Source: Kroppenstedtia eburnea (lineage in GTDB: Bacteria > Bacillota > Bacilli > Thermoactinomycetales > DSM-45169). Taken from it: DNA of 64,000 nt. The stretch is taken from positions 2,356,001-2,420,000 of the forward strand of contig NZ_CP048103.1 in assembly GCF_013282215.1 (NCBI RefSeq). The letters are read 5' to 3'. A program made the translations under genes and the position numbers. The notes below the pieces were generated by a model. The model saw nothing but the letters and a program-made list of their open reading frames with translations. It searched no databases and had not been told where the DNA came from. Numbering within the stretch: position 1 is the stretch's first letter; each line of letters starts with the position of its first letter. Positions 35,553 to 43,764 of this stretch are shown here, in pieces.

Positions 35553-36154
35553 GAGATCTCAATCCTCCTCATCTTCTGATATGGCCCCACTTAATTAAAC
35601 AAAAAGTGTGACTCCGCCGGCAGAAATAACCCTTCACTTATTTCCTCGAAAAAATGAAAGACCAGAACGCCTGAAGAACAATCCCCAATCTCGCCCCACT
35701 ATGAAAGCGAATCACGATGTCCGGATTGAACCACCACCCTACAGGAGGGGATTTTTCACAATGCTTCTAGTCGGTGTGGTTATCTTATGAGGCTTTGTAG
35801 CGTTATGTGCCTCCATTTCTGATCTGTTTTTCCCATGTCGTTGACACTATGTTCCATGATCATACATCCCCAAATGCCATCCGGTATCCGGGACCGATTT
35901 ACGGCGCAGCTACCTTAGAACCAACCACCTTTTAGTAGACAGAACATAAAATTTTACTTTCGTGGAGGGAAGAAGGCGAATATGAAAATTGACTTCCGTG
36001 CATTCTGATCACTAATTCTAGACAATACCGAAAGGAAAATTAGTTGATTGACTGATAACAAGAGTCAATCTTTCCACATAACTTAAGATAAACCTCAAAA
36101 TCCCGACCTCAATATTCCTTTTTGGCTACATCAACCAATAGGTGGTGTTTTATC
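35553..36154. other. Divergent intergenic region of the glycan cluster
   Basis: No full gene. Two very short frames have good ribosome binding sites: AGGAGGGG before a 9-codon frame at 35760, and GGAGGGAAG before an 8-codon frame at 35981. They may be leader peptides or stumps of lost genes. A hairpin (GATTGACT, 9-nt loop, AGTCAATC; 36043-36067) stands before the rightward operon. The region must contain the promoters of both divergent operons, which I could not place with confidence. Confidence 0.4.
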
Positions 36155-37180
36155 TTGTCGGCTACAGAGTGTAATCTAAAAGAGTTTTATTCAAAAAAAA
36201 ATATACTTGTCACTGGCGGGACGGGATCGATCGGAGAAAAAGTTGTCGAAAGTATACTTCAGTACCGACCCAATCGAGTGATCGTGTTCAACAGGGATGA
36301 CAGTAAACAGTATTTGATGAAGAGAAAGTTTGCCAATGCGGATAATCTCCATTTTTGTCTAGGGGATATCCGTGACTATCAACAGGTAGTAGCGATCACC
36401 CGGAATGTGGACATCGTTTTCCATACAGCAGCTCTTAAACAAGTACCCGTATGTGAGGAAAATCCTTTTGAAACGATTAATATCAATGTTTTGGGGAGTA
36501 AAAACTTAATTAATGCTTGTAAGTTCAATCATGTGAGCAAAGTAGTCAATATCAGTACAGATAAAGCGGTTCATCCCAGCAACATCATGGGGATGACCAA
36601 GTGGTTCTCAGAGAAATTGTTTAAAAAGGCGAATGCGATGACCCATAACGAGGGGACGCGATTTAGCTCGGTCCGCTTTGGTAATGTGATCGGTTCCCGC
36701 GGTTCGGTGATCCCCGTCTGGTTAAAACAACTGCAATCCGGTCAACCGCTTACTATTACGGATACAAGGATGACTCGTTTTTTGATGACTCCCTCCCAAG
36801 CGGTCCATCTGGTGCTAAAAGCAGCTTATTATAGCCTTGGGGGAGAAACTTATATTTTGAAAATGAACTCCATTTCCGTAAACGGCCTGCTCAAGGCGAT
36901 GAACACGTATTGTAAACGAAGGAATATGGTTCTGCCGCCCATTCGGACAATCGGAAAGAGACCTGGAGAAAAAATGTATGAGGAATTGCTATATGAAGAA
37001 GAGCGTTACCATCTTGTTGAAGATACCGAACTCTACGCTGTCCTGCCCACCCATTTCTCTCTCCCCTACCTTCATTTTCAGCCGGCAAATATCACTAGAT
37101 ATCGCTCGGATTATGTTGATTACATCAGTCATGAGGACTTGGTTTCTCTCATCGATCATGTGCAGAGTTGTGTGGAATGA
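36155..37180 (+). CDS. UDP-N-acetylglucosamine 4,6-dehydratase-like protein (CapD/PseB/FlaA1 family)
   Basis: Soluble extended SDR of about 341 residues: ILVTGGTGSIGEKVVESIL (NAD site), FNRDDSKQY, HTAALKQVPVCEENPFE, and the active site MGMTKWFSEK, in which Met replaces Tyr as in the PseB/CapD class. RFGNVIGSRGSVIPVW is the substrate loop. It makes a 4-keto-6-deoxy sugar nucleotide for the aminotransferase encoded divergently. I chose the TTG at 36155, 9 nt after GGTGG; the frame is open from 36122. Its stop overlaps the next start. Confidence 0.88.
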   Translation: MSATECNLKEFYSKKNILVTGGTGSIGEKVVESILQYRPNRVIVFNRDDSKQYLMKRKFANADNLHFCLGDIRDYQQVVAITRNVDIVFHTAALKQVPVCEENPFETININVLGSKNLINACKFNHVSKVVNISTDKAVHPSNIMGMTKWFSEKLFKKANAMTHNEGTRFSSVRFGNVIGSRGSVIPVWLKQLQSGQPLTITDTRMTRFLMTPSQAVHLVLKAAYYSLGGETYILKMNSISVNGLLKAMNTYCKRRNMVLPPIRTIGKRPGEKMYEELLYEEERYHLVEDTELYAVLPTHFSLPYLHFQPANITRYRSDYVDYISHEDLVSLIDHVQSCVE

Positions 37181-38544
37181 TGGAAGATAAATGGAAAATT
37201 TGGCACTGCAGTTACTTGTTTATGGAAACCTTCTGCCGAGTGGAATATATTTCTCTTCCTCTTTCTTTCCTGCTATTACGTTCTTATCAGAAGCATATCA
37301 GGCGGCGTCTCCGCAATATTCCCCCACTCCGAGAGGAAAAAAAAGACCTCATGCGGATCCAAGAAAGGTGCCAGCCTTATCTCATTCCAACGAGGCCATC
37401 CACTCCGGGGAATGGCTGCACGTTGTTACGTGCCAGTTGGTACCCTTTGTCCATAGGAAGAGAGGAGAGGAAGTTTCTTTACTTGGCTCATCACGAAAAA
37501 GAGTACAAGCAAATGGTTGGAAACCAATTATGTCGTCCCCTTGTCAATGTAAGATGCTTGCCTGAGGCACCGATTCCAGAGCGAGAAGAAATGAAGGTTA
37601 TGAAACAACTTACACATATTTGGACAGCTGGTTCGACACCGTCTCTTTTTAAGCGGCCTGTCTTTATCCGCTGGATGAAAGGAAGGGTGAAAACCTATCT
37701 GAAACGGGTGCGGCAACTGTATTATTTATTTGAGCACTTCCCGATCATGGAGGTCATTTATGGTTCGACTCTTAACGCAAACGGGGTGTTAGTCACTTCT
37801 GTAGCGCAAAAAATGGGTGCATTTACAGTCAATATGCAGCACGGTGTTTTTGGAGAGGTTGGCCACCTTCCCGTAAATGCCGATTTACAGCTGGTATGGG
37901 GGGGATCCCATAAGGAATTTCTCACTTCTTACGGTGTTCCTGAGGAGAAAATCGAGTGTATCCCACCTCTGTTTATGCAGAGCATCGCTTCTGAACAAAG
38001 CTCCGCAAAACGAAAAGGAACTTCAAAGAAATTTCATCTTCTAGTTGCTCTACAGCCCCTGGGATTTTCCTCCAATCGATACATGATCGAAACAATAGAA
38101 GAGGCGGTGCGGGATTTTTCCAATCGGGTACGGGTGAGCTACAAACTCCACCCTGATCAAACAAATGGCGTGAAGCTTTATTCCGGACTGCTTAAAAATA
38201 AGCATTCACGCCTGGTGACACATGGGACTCTCCCTTTGCCTGAACTGATGTCTCAGGCAGATTTAATCATAACCGCTTTTTCAACGGTGGCTTATGAAGG
38301 GATCTTGAAAGGCAAGCCGGTTCTATTCTTTGGGAAAAAAAGGCCAATCTATTATTTGCAGAGGACTCCCTCGTTTGTTTACCAGGTAGCCGCTATCCGA
38401 AGGTTTCTGCGGCGTGCCCTTCAAAATAAACAATTTTTATCTATTTATCGTCAGGGTCTTGTCTTAAAAGAATCACCGGGCCAAAAAAATAAGACTGGCA
38501 TGTCGGTATGGGATGTGATTGATCGACACCGAGCGCAATGCTAA
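37180..38544 (+). CDS. GT-B-like glycosyltransferase or glycerophosphotransferase-like protein
   Basis: 454 residues. From about residue 180 a GT-B-like pattern is visible: VIYGSTLNANGVLVTSVAQKMG, NMQHGVFGEVGHLPVNADLQLVWG, VSYKLHPDQTNG and a C-terminal SQADLIITAFSTVAYEGILKGKPVLFF, which resembles TagB/KpsS-type and CDP-glycerol transferase ends. The first roughly 130 residues look unlike any domain I know, and the +1 frame is also open there (37191-37565), so a frameshift in that part is possible. Start by overlap with the preceding stop (TGATG). Confidence 0.55.
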   Translation: MEDKWKIWHCSYLFMETFCRVEYISLPLSFLLLRSYQKHIRRRLRNIPPLREEKKDLMRIQERCQPYLIPTRPSTPGNGCTLLRASWYPLSIGREERKFLYLAHHEKEYKQMVGNQLCRPLVNVRCLPEAPIPEREEMKVMKQLTHIWTAGSTPSLFKRPVFIRWMKGRVKTYLKRVRQLYYLFEHFPIMEVIYGSTLNANGVLVTSVAQKMGAFTVNMQHGVFGEVGHLPVNADLQLVWGGSHKEFLTSYGVPEEKIECIPPLFMQSIASEQSSAKRKGTSKKFHLLVALQPLGFSSNRYMIETIEEAVRDFSNRVRVSYKLHPDQTNGVKLYSGLLKNKHSRLVTHGTLPLPELMSQADLIITAFSTVAYEGILKGKPVLFFGKKRPIYYLQRTPSFVYQVAAIRRFLRRALQNKQFLSIYRQGLVLKESPGQKNKTGMSVWDVIDRHRAQC

Positions 38545-38560
38545 AGGAGTGATCAGTTCG

Positions 38561-39280
38561 ATGATCGGCCATGATCGCGTTGTTGCTGTGATTCCGGCTA
38601 GGGGAGGAAGTAAGACAATTCCCTATAAAAATATCAAAAATTTGTTGGGAAAACCACTGATTGGGTGGACAATTGAAGCGGCAAAGCAAGTCCCGGCGGT
38701 CGATCGCATCATTGTATCCACTGATGATGATTGTATCGCAAAGGCAGTCAAACCCTACGGTATCGAAGTGATGGAAAGACCCGCCCACCTCGCTCAGGAT
38801 GACTCACTACCGATTGATGTAATTGTGGATCTCGTATCCCGTTTGAAAAAGGCGGGAGAAACTGCGCTGTACTTGGTTTATCTGGAGCCGACCAGCCCTT
38901 TGCGCCAGCCATTAGACATCTCACAATGCCTCGATTTGCTTGCAGATAAAACCAATGGATTTCAATCCGTTGCCACTTTTTGCGAAGCAAACTTACACCC
39001 GTATAGAGCCTGGAAGATCGAACCAGATTCCTGTTACGAATTTATAGCCGATGTGAATCCCTGGCTACCGAGACAGAAATTGCCGAAAGCTTATCAGCTT
39101 AATGGCGCCGTCTATGCTTTGAGGATCGATCAGCCACCTCAACCGAGTCAACCCTTCTTACCGAAACCCATCGGAGGGATCATCATGCCGAAGGAACGAT
39201 CGATTGACATAGATGATTCTTATGAATTCCTGCTTGCGGAATGGTTATTAAGGAGGCAATTGGGTTATGAAAAGTCTTGA
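38561..39280 (+). CDS. neuA: Acylneuraminate cytidylyltransferase (NeuA/LegF family)
   Basis: Activates the nonulosonic acid with CTP to CMP-sugar. 239 residues with VAVIPARGGSKTIPYKNIK (nucleotide-binding P-loop-like motif), IIVSTDDDCIAKAV, YLEPTSPLRQP and a C-terminal IDIDDSYEF with metal-binding Asp. I chose the ATG at 38561 after AAAGGAG (11 nt). It overlaps the following SDR gene by 14 bp. Confidence 0.92.
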   Translation: MIGHDRVVAVIPARGGSKTIPYKNIKNLLGKPLIGWTIEAAKQVPAVDRIIVSTDDDCIAKAVKPYGIEVMERPAHLAQDDSLPIDVIVDLVSRLKKAGETALYLVYLEPTSPLRQPLDISQCLDLLADKTNGFQSVATFCEANLHPYRAWKIEPDSCYEFIADVNPWLPRQKLPKAYQLNGAVYALRIDQPPQPSQPFLPKPIGGIIMPKERSIDIDDSYEFLLAEWLLRRQLGYEKS

Positions 39281-40064
39281 GGAGCTTTTCTCTTTGCAGG
39301 GCAAATCAGCCCTGATCACTGGAGGTGCCGGTTACCTTGGAAAGGCAATTAGCTACACACTGGCAGAGCTGGGGGCAAATCTGATTATTGCTGGCCGTGA
39401 TGTGCAAAAAAGCTCAGCCGTGTGTGAGGAAATCATGCAGCAGCTGAACCAGTCGATCCAGGCGACGGCGATGGAGTTGGATGTAACTGATAAAACATCG
39501 ATCATCCGTTGTTTTGAAAAGGTCTCTAAGTCAGCTGACGGCCTTGATCTGTTGGTCAATAATGCTTGGTCAGGCAATAAAAATACGTTGACTTCCATTA
39601 CCGATGACGATTGGAACTATGATATGGAGGTCAGCCTCAACGGCGTTTTCCGCTGCGTCAAGCAATTCTTGCCCTTACTGAAACAAAAAAATGGTGTTAT
39701 TCTCAACATTGCTTCCATGTACGGCCACGTTGCACCGGACTATCGGCTGTACGAGGGGACTCCCTTTACCAATCCACCCAGCTACGGAGCTGCAAAAGCA
39801 GGAGTGATTCAACTGACCAAATATTTAGCGGGCTTTTTGGCTCCTGACGGCATTCGCGTCAATTGTATCAGTCCCGGACCTTTTCCCCACCCTTCGACTC
39901 AAAGACAGGAGCGCTTTATCCAACGTCTGAGACAAAAAAATCCATTAAACCGGATCGGTCAGCCCCAAGAGATAAAAGGGACGGTCGCCCTGTTATGCTC
40001 CGATGCTTCCAGCTATATAACAGGACAAAACATCTGCGTCGATGGCGGCTGGTCCATTTGGTAA
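39267..40064 (+). CDS. Short-chain dehydrogenase/reductase, copy 1
   Basis: 265 residues: LITGGAGYLGKAI (NADP/NAD site), LVNNAWSG, ASMYGHVAPDYRLYEG and catalytic YGAAK, ending GQNICVDGGWSIW. The extended loop between Ser and Tyr is shared with copy 2, so both belong to one subfamily that often accompanies CMP-nonulosonic acid genes (PtmA-like). It probably reduces or oxidises a sugar intermediate; the substrate is unknown. Its stop overlaps the next ATG (TAATG). Confidence 0.8.
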   Translation: MKSLEELFSLQGKSALITGGAGYLGKAISYTLAELGANLIIAGRDVQKSSAVCEEIMQQLNQSIQATAMELDVTDKTSIIRCFEKVSKSADGLDLLVNNAWSGNKNTLTSITDDDWNYDMEVSLNGVFRCVKQFLPLLKQKNGVILNIASMYGHVAPDYRLYEGTPFTNPPSYGAAKAGVIQLTKYLAGFLAPDGIRVNCISPGPFPHPSTQRQERFIQRLRQKNPLNRIGQPQEIKGTVALLCSDASSYITGQNICVDGGWSIW

Positions 40065-40981
40065 TGAAAATCGGAATGGTCGGTATGAGTAGGGGGAATG
40101 GGCACCCTTATTCCTTCTCAGCCATCATTAACGGGTATGTGGAGTCGGAGATGAAAAAGGCAGGCTGGCAGGTGATCGCCGACTATCTCAGTCTTCAAGA
40201 TCCTTCGGAATTCGGTTGGGACGGAGTGAAAGTGACACATGCTTGGACGCAGGATATCAATCTGACCGAACAGTTGTGCAAAACCTGTTTTATCCCACAC
40301 CCTGTCCACCGTTTAAGAGAAATGACAGACCAAGTGGATGCGATCATTATCGCCCGGGATGATGATGAAAGTCACTACCCATTGGCTTGGCCCTTTTTAG
40401 AGAAGGGAATTCCCGTGTTTGTAGATAAGCCGTTATCTTTCAATCAGAAAGAGTTATCCCTGCTAAAGCCGTACTTGGAAACGGGTCAGCTGATGTCTTG
40501 CTCCGCTATGCGATACGCACGGGAGCTTGATCTCCTCCGTCGGCAGCTCCCTGCATTGGGGAAAATAAAGCTGGTGCAGGGTACCGTCGTTCGTTCCTTT
40601 GAGAAATATGGTATCCATCTGCTGGAGGCCCTGTTTAGCCTTTTCCCCCACACCCCCATTTCCATTTTCGCCAATGAGGCGCATCACCAGTCTTTCCACA
40701 TGACGCTATCCGATGGATCGATGTGGCAACTGGACGCATTAGGTCACAGTTTTAAAACATTTCATCTCCAATTTTGGGGGACAAAGAAAAGGATTGCAGT
40801 TGAGATCACTGATCACTTTACGATGTTTAGACGTATGTTATGGCGCTTCATAGAATCGGTAAAATCAGGGAAACCGGTGATTCCCCCACAACAAACGATT
40901 GATTTAATGCGTTTGTTGATCAGTGGCGCTGTGTCAGCAAGGGAAAAAAGGAAGGTGATGATCGATGAAATCCAACTATAA
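40064..40981 (+). CDS. Gfo/Idh/MocA-like oxidoreductase, member 1
   Basis: 305 residues starting MKIGMVGMSRGNGHPYSFSA. Key parts are IIIARDDDESHYPLAWPFLEKGIPVFVDKPLSFNQKEL, the EKP-like (here DKP) signature of the family, and a C-terminal alpha/beta domain. The NAD-binding Gly motif is degenerate (GMVGMSRGNG). Start by TAATG overlap with SDR copy 1; the frame extends further upstream only as a shadow. It overlaps SDR copy 2 by 17 bp. Confidence 0.72.
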   Translation: MKIGMVGMSRGNGHPYSFSAIINGYVESEMKKAGWQVIADYLSLQDPSEFGWDGVKVTHAWTQDINLTEQLCKTCFIPHPVHRLREMTDQVDAIIIARDDDESHYPLAWPFLEKGIPVFVDKPLSFNQKELSLLKPYLETGQLMSCSAMRYARELDLLRRQLPALGKIKLVQGTVVRSFEKYGIHLLEALFSLFPHTPISIFANEAHHQSFHMTLSDGSMWQLDALGHSFKTFHLQFWGTKKRIAVEITDHFTMFRRMLWRFIESVKSGKPVIPPQQTIDLMRLLISGAVSAREKRKVMIDEIQL

Positions 40982-41789
40982 ATCCCTATTGGACCTTACT
41001 GGTAAAAGTGTCATTGTCACTGGAGGATTGGGTATTTTAGGACGACGCTTTTGCACAGCTTTGGCTGAATTTGGAGCCAATGTGGCGGTCATCGATCTGG
41101 ACACAGAGGCGGCCCAAGAATTTGCCACACAGCTGTCGCAGACCTATCAAACCGATTGCATCGGGATCGGATGTGATGTTTCTTCTCCCATCGCAGTCAA
41201 AAGGATGGTACAAAAAGTGATTCAACATTTTGGGCAGATCGATATTTTGCACAACAATGCGGCTACGAAAACAGACGATTTGGAAGCTTATTTTATGCCG
41301 TTTGAACAGTATTCCCTCGATCAGTGGCGACGAGTGATGGCTGTCAATCTGGATGGGATGTTTCTAGTGGCACAACAGGTCGGTAGAGAGATGGTCAAGC
41401 GAGGTGTGGGTGGCAGTATGATCTTCACGGCATCGATTTATGGGTTGGTGGCACCGGATCATCGCATTTACCGAGGCGCTTTTTACTCGGGGCACGCGAT
41501 CAATACACCGGCAGTCTATTCAGCTTCCAAAGCGGCGCTTTATGGATTGACCAAGTATCTATCCACCTATTGGGCGAAGGAAGGGATTCGTGTCAATATG
41601 CTGACATTGGGTGGGGTGGAAAGCGGTCAGAACGAAATGTTTAAAAGGCAGTATGCCCTTCGTACCCCGCTCGCTCGCATGGGTCGGGCAGATGAAATGG
41701 TTAGTGCTCTCATCTTTCTGGCTTCGGAGGCTTCCAGCTATGTGACTGGTCAAAATGTTGTGATTGATGGGGGATTGTCATCCTGGTAG
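40965..41789 (+). CDS. Short-chain dehydrogenase/reductase, copy 2
   Basis: 274 residues: VIVTGGLGILGRRF, DILHNNAATKTDD, TASIYGLVAPDHRIYRG, catalytic YSASK and GQNVVIDGGLSSW. It is clearly related to SDR copy 1 by the shared YG(H/L)VAPD(Y/H)R(L/I)Y segment, and likely arose by duplication within the cluster. The substrate is unknown. GGAAGGTGATG precedes the ATG. Confidence 0.8.
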   Translation: MKSNYKSLLDLTGKSVIVTGGLGILGRRFCTALAEFGANVAVIDLDTEAAQEFATQLSQTYQTDCIGIGCDVSSPIAVKRMVQKVIQHFGQIDILHNNAATKTDDLEAYFMPFEQYSLDQWRRVMAVNLDGMFLVAQQVGREMVKRGVGGSMIFTASIYGLVAPDHRIYRGAFYSGHAINTPAVYSASKAALYGLTKYLSTYWAKEGIRVNMLTLGGVESGQNEMFKRQYALRTPLARMGRADEMVSALIFLASEASSYVTGQNVVIDGGLSSW

Positions 41790-41821
41790 GGACAAAGACC
41801 CAGGATTTAAAAGAGGGTGAG

Positions 41822-42802
41822 ATGTTGATGAGCATTTCTCTGGCTGTCATAGGAGCTGGTCAAATGGGAATCCGGCATTTGCAAGGACTTGCTCAATTGA
41901 AGCGACCAGCACGGATATTTGTCATCGATCCTTCCCGTTCTTCACTAAAAAAAGCGCAAGCTTTCTTTGAAACCTTAAGAAACCGCAGGGGTCATCGAGT
42001 TGAATTTCTGCAGCGATTGGAGGATGCCCCTTTCCATTTTGATGTCACCATTGTGTCTACAACAGCCCGTGTCCGGCACTCTGTCATCGAGCAACTTCTA
42101 CATCAGAAACGGGTCCGTTTTCTCATCCTGGAAAAATTTTTATTTCAAAAACGGGACCATTTTTCTTCAATCGGGAGGTTGCTGGAGAAGGAGAATGTAC
42201 CTGCTTGGGTCAATTGTCCTTTGAGGACGATGCCTTTCTTTAAATATTTAAAAGAGAAGATCCAAGGCAAGGGAACACTCAATTTCTGTGTAAGTGGATC
42301 AAATATCGGAATGGCCACCAACAGCATTCACCATCTAGATGTAGCTGCCTATTTGATTGATCGGTATGAATGGCGGTTGGATGGTTCAATGTTGGATAAG
42401 GAGATTCAGGAAAGCAAACGGAATGGTTTCATTGAGTTTACCGGCACACTATCCGGCGGAAGCACTGCTGGTGATCATGTCCGTCTCACATCGTATCGGA
42501 CAGGGCAGACCCCTTTGCGGATTCAGATCTGTACTCCGAAGCTGCGGTGCCTCATCGATTTGAACGCAAAAAAAGCATGGCTGTCCGAAGAAGAGACGCA
42601 GTGGGTATGGACCGAGACGGAATTTTCGATTCCATTACAGAGCGAGCGCACCCATCTGGTCACGGAACAGATTCTAGTGGAAGGGTTTTCCGATTTGCCC
42701 ACTTATGCTGATTCGTGTCGTGTGCATCTTCCGTTACTGCAAGCCTTTCTCTCTCACCTTCGCACTGTCCAAGGAGGTGATGAGACTTGTCCCATCACCT
42801 AG
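41822..42802 (+). CDS. Gfo/Idh/MocA-like oxidoreductase, member 2
   Basis: 326 residues: SLAVIGAGQMGIRHLQGLA (classic NAD(P) Rossmann motif), TIVSTTARVRHSVIEQLL, FLILEKFLFQKRDHF (EK as in the family EKP motif), then NSIHHLDVAAYLIDRYEW with the substrate-domain His-Asp. The ATG at 41822 has GAGGGTGAG directly before it; a second ATG at 41828 is equally possible. It overlaps member 3 by 16 bp. Confidence 0.75.
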   Translation: MLMSISLAVIGAGQMGIRHLQGLAQLKRPARIFVIDPSRSSLKKAQAFFETLRNRRGHRVEFLQRLEDAPFHFDVTIVSTTARVRHSVIEQLLHQKRVRFLILEKFLFQKRDHFSSIGRLLEKENVPAWVNCPLRTMPFFKYLKEKIQGKGTLNFCVSGSNIGMATNSIHHLDVAAYLIDRYEWRLDGSMLDKEIQESKRNGFIEFTGTLSGGSTAGDHVRLTSYRTGQTPLRIQICTPKLRCLIDLNAKKAWLSEEETQWVWTETEFSIPLQSERTHLVTEQILVEGFSDLPTYADSCRVHLPLLQAFLSHLRTVQGGDETCPIT

Positions 42803-43749
42803 GTACCGCAGATCTCCTGTTAGTCGGGACCGGCCGGATGGCCAAAGCTTATGCCGAAGTGTTAAAAGCTTTTTGTCTTCCTTTTGATGTTGTTGGACGC
42901 AGCGAAAGTTCCGTGGGTTCGTTTATGAAAGAGACTGGCGTTCCGGCCCGGTCTGGAGGGGTGGAGGAGGTCGTGGGACGGCGACCGCGACTTCCCGGAT
43001 TCGCCATCGTCGCAGTGGATGTCGAACAGCTCGCTCCTGCTACTCTTTTCCTGCTGCGGATGGGTGTAAAGAACCTATTGGTGGAGAAACCGGGTGGGTT
43101 AAATGGAGAGGAGATCGCTGAGGTCGCACGAGAGGCAAAAGAGCAGCAGGCGAATGTGTATATCGCCTATAATCGCCGCTTTTACGCCTCAGTTCGAAAA
43201 GCACGGCAGATGATCGAGAGGGATGGCGGTGTATGTTCCTTTACATTCGATTTCAGCGAACGGAGTGATCTGGTTGCTGTTTCTTCCCATTCTCCTGAGG
43301 TGAAGAAGGCTTGGTTTCTTGCCAACTCTTCCCATGTCGTTGATCTCGCCTTTTATTTGGGTGGAGAGCCGAAGGAAATTTGTTGTTATACAGCGGGTGG
43401 ATTGATTTGGCATCCGACCGCTTCGGTTTTTAGTGGGGCGGGGGTAACGGAAGAAGGGGGCTTGTTTTCGTATCATGCTAATTGGGAAGCCCCTGGGCGC
43501 TGGGGTATCGAGATGATGACCAAACAACACCGTCTGATCTTAAGACCTTTGGAAGCATTATATGCGCAGAAGCCAGGTGCTTTCAATATTGAAGAAATCA
43601 AACTGGACGACGAACTAGATCATCTCTTTAAGCCAGGGCTTTTTCGACAGGTGAGAGCTTTTCTCAAGGGAGAATGCACGGAACTGGTCACCATTGAACA
43701 GCATGCGAAGCGAACGGCAAATCTTTTTTCATTAATCGGAAAAGCTTAA
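42787..43749 (+). CDS. Gfo/Idh/MocA-like oxidoreductase, member 3
   Basis: 320 residues: LLLVGTGRMAKAYAEVLK (NAD site), LLVEKPGGLNGEEIAEV (family EKP motif), YIAYNRRFYASVRKA and NSSHVVDLAFYLGGEPKEI. It starts at TTG 42787 after AAGGAGGTGATGAG. The G+C of the first third is visibly higher than that of the flanking glycosyltransferase genes. Likely acts on a sugar intermediate of the cluster. Confidence 0.78.
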   Translation: MSHHLGTADLLLVGTGRMAKAYAEVLKAFCLPFDVVGRSESSVGSFMKETGVPARSGGVEEVVGRRPRLPGFAIVAVDVEQLAPATLFLLRMGVKNLLVEKPGGLNGEEIAEVAREAKEQQANVYIAYNRRFYASVRKARQMIERDGGVCSFTFDFSERSDLVAVSSHSPEVKKAWFLANSSHVVDLAFYLGGEPKEICCYTAGGLIWHPTASVFSGAGVTEEGGLFSYHANWEAPGRWGIEMMTKQHRLILRPLEALYAQKPGAFNIEEIKLDDELDHLFKPGLFRQVRAFLKGECTELVTIEQHAKRTANLFSLIGKA

Positions 43750-43764
43750 AGGATGTGAGAGTTG

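Noticed and set aside
39863-40063. Upstream extension of Gfo/Idh/MocA member 1
   Set aside because: It lies wholly in the SDR gene in another frame; the ATG overlapping the SDR stop gives a normal NAD-domain N-terminus.
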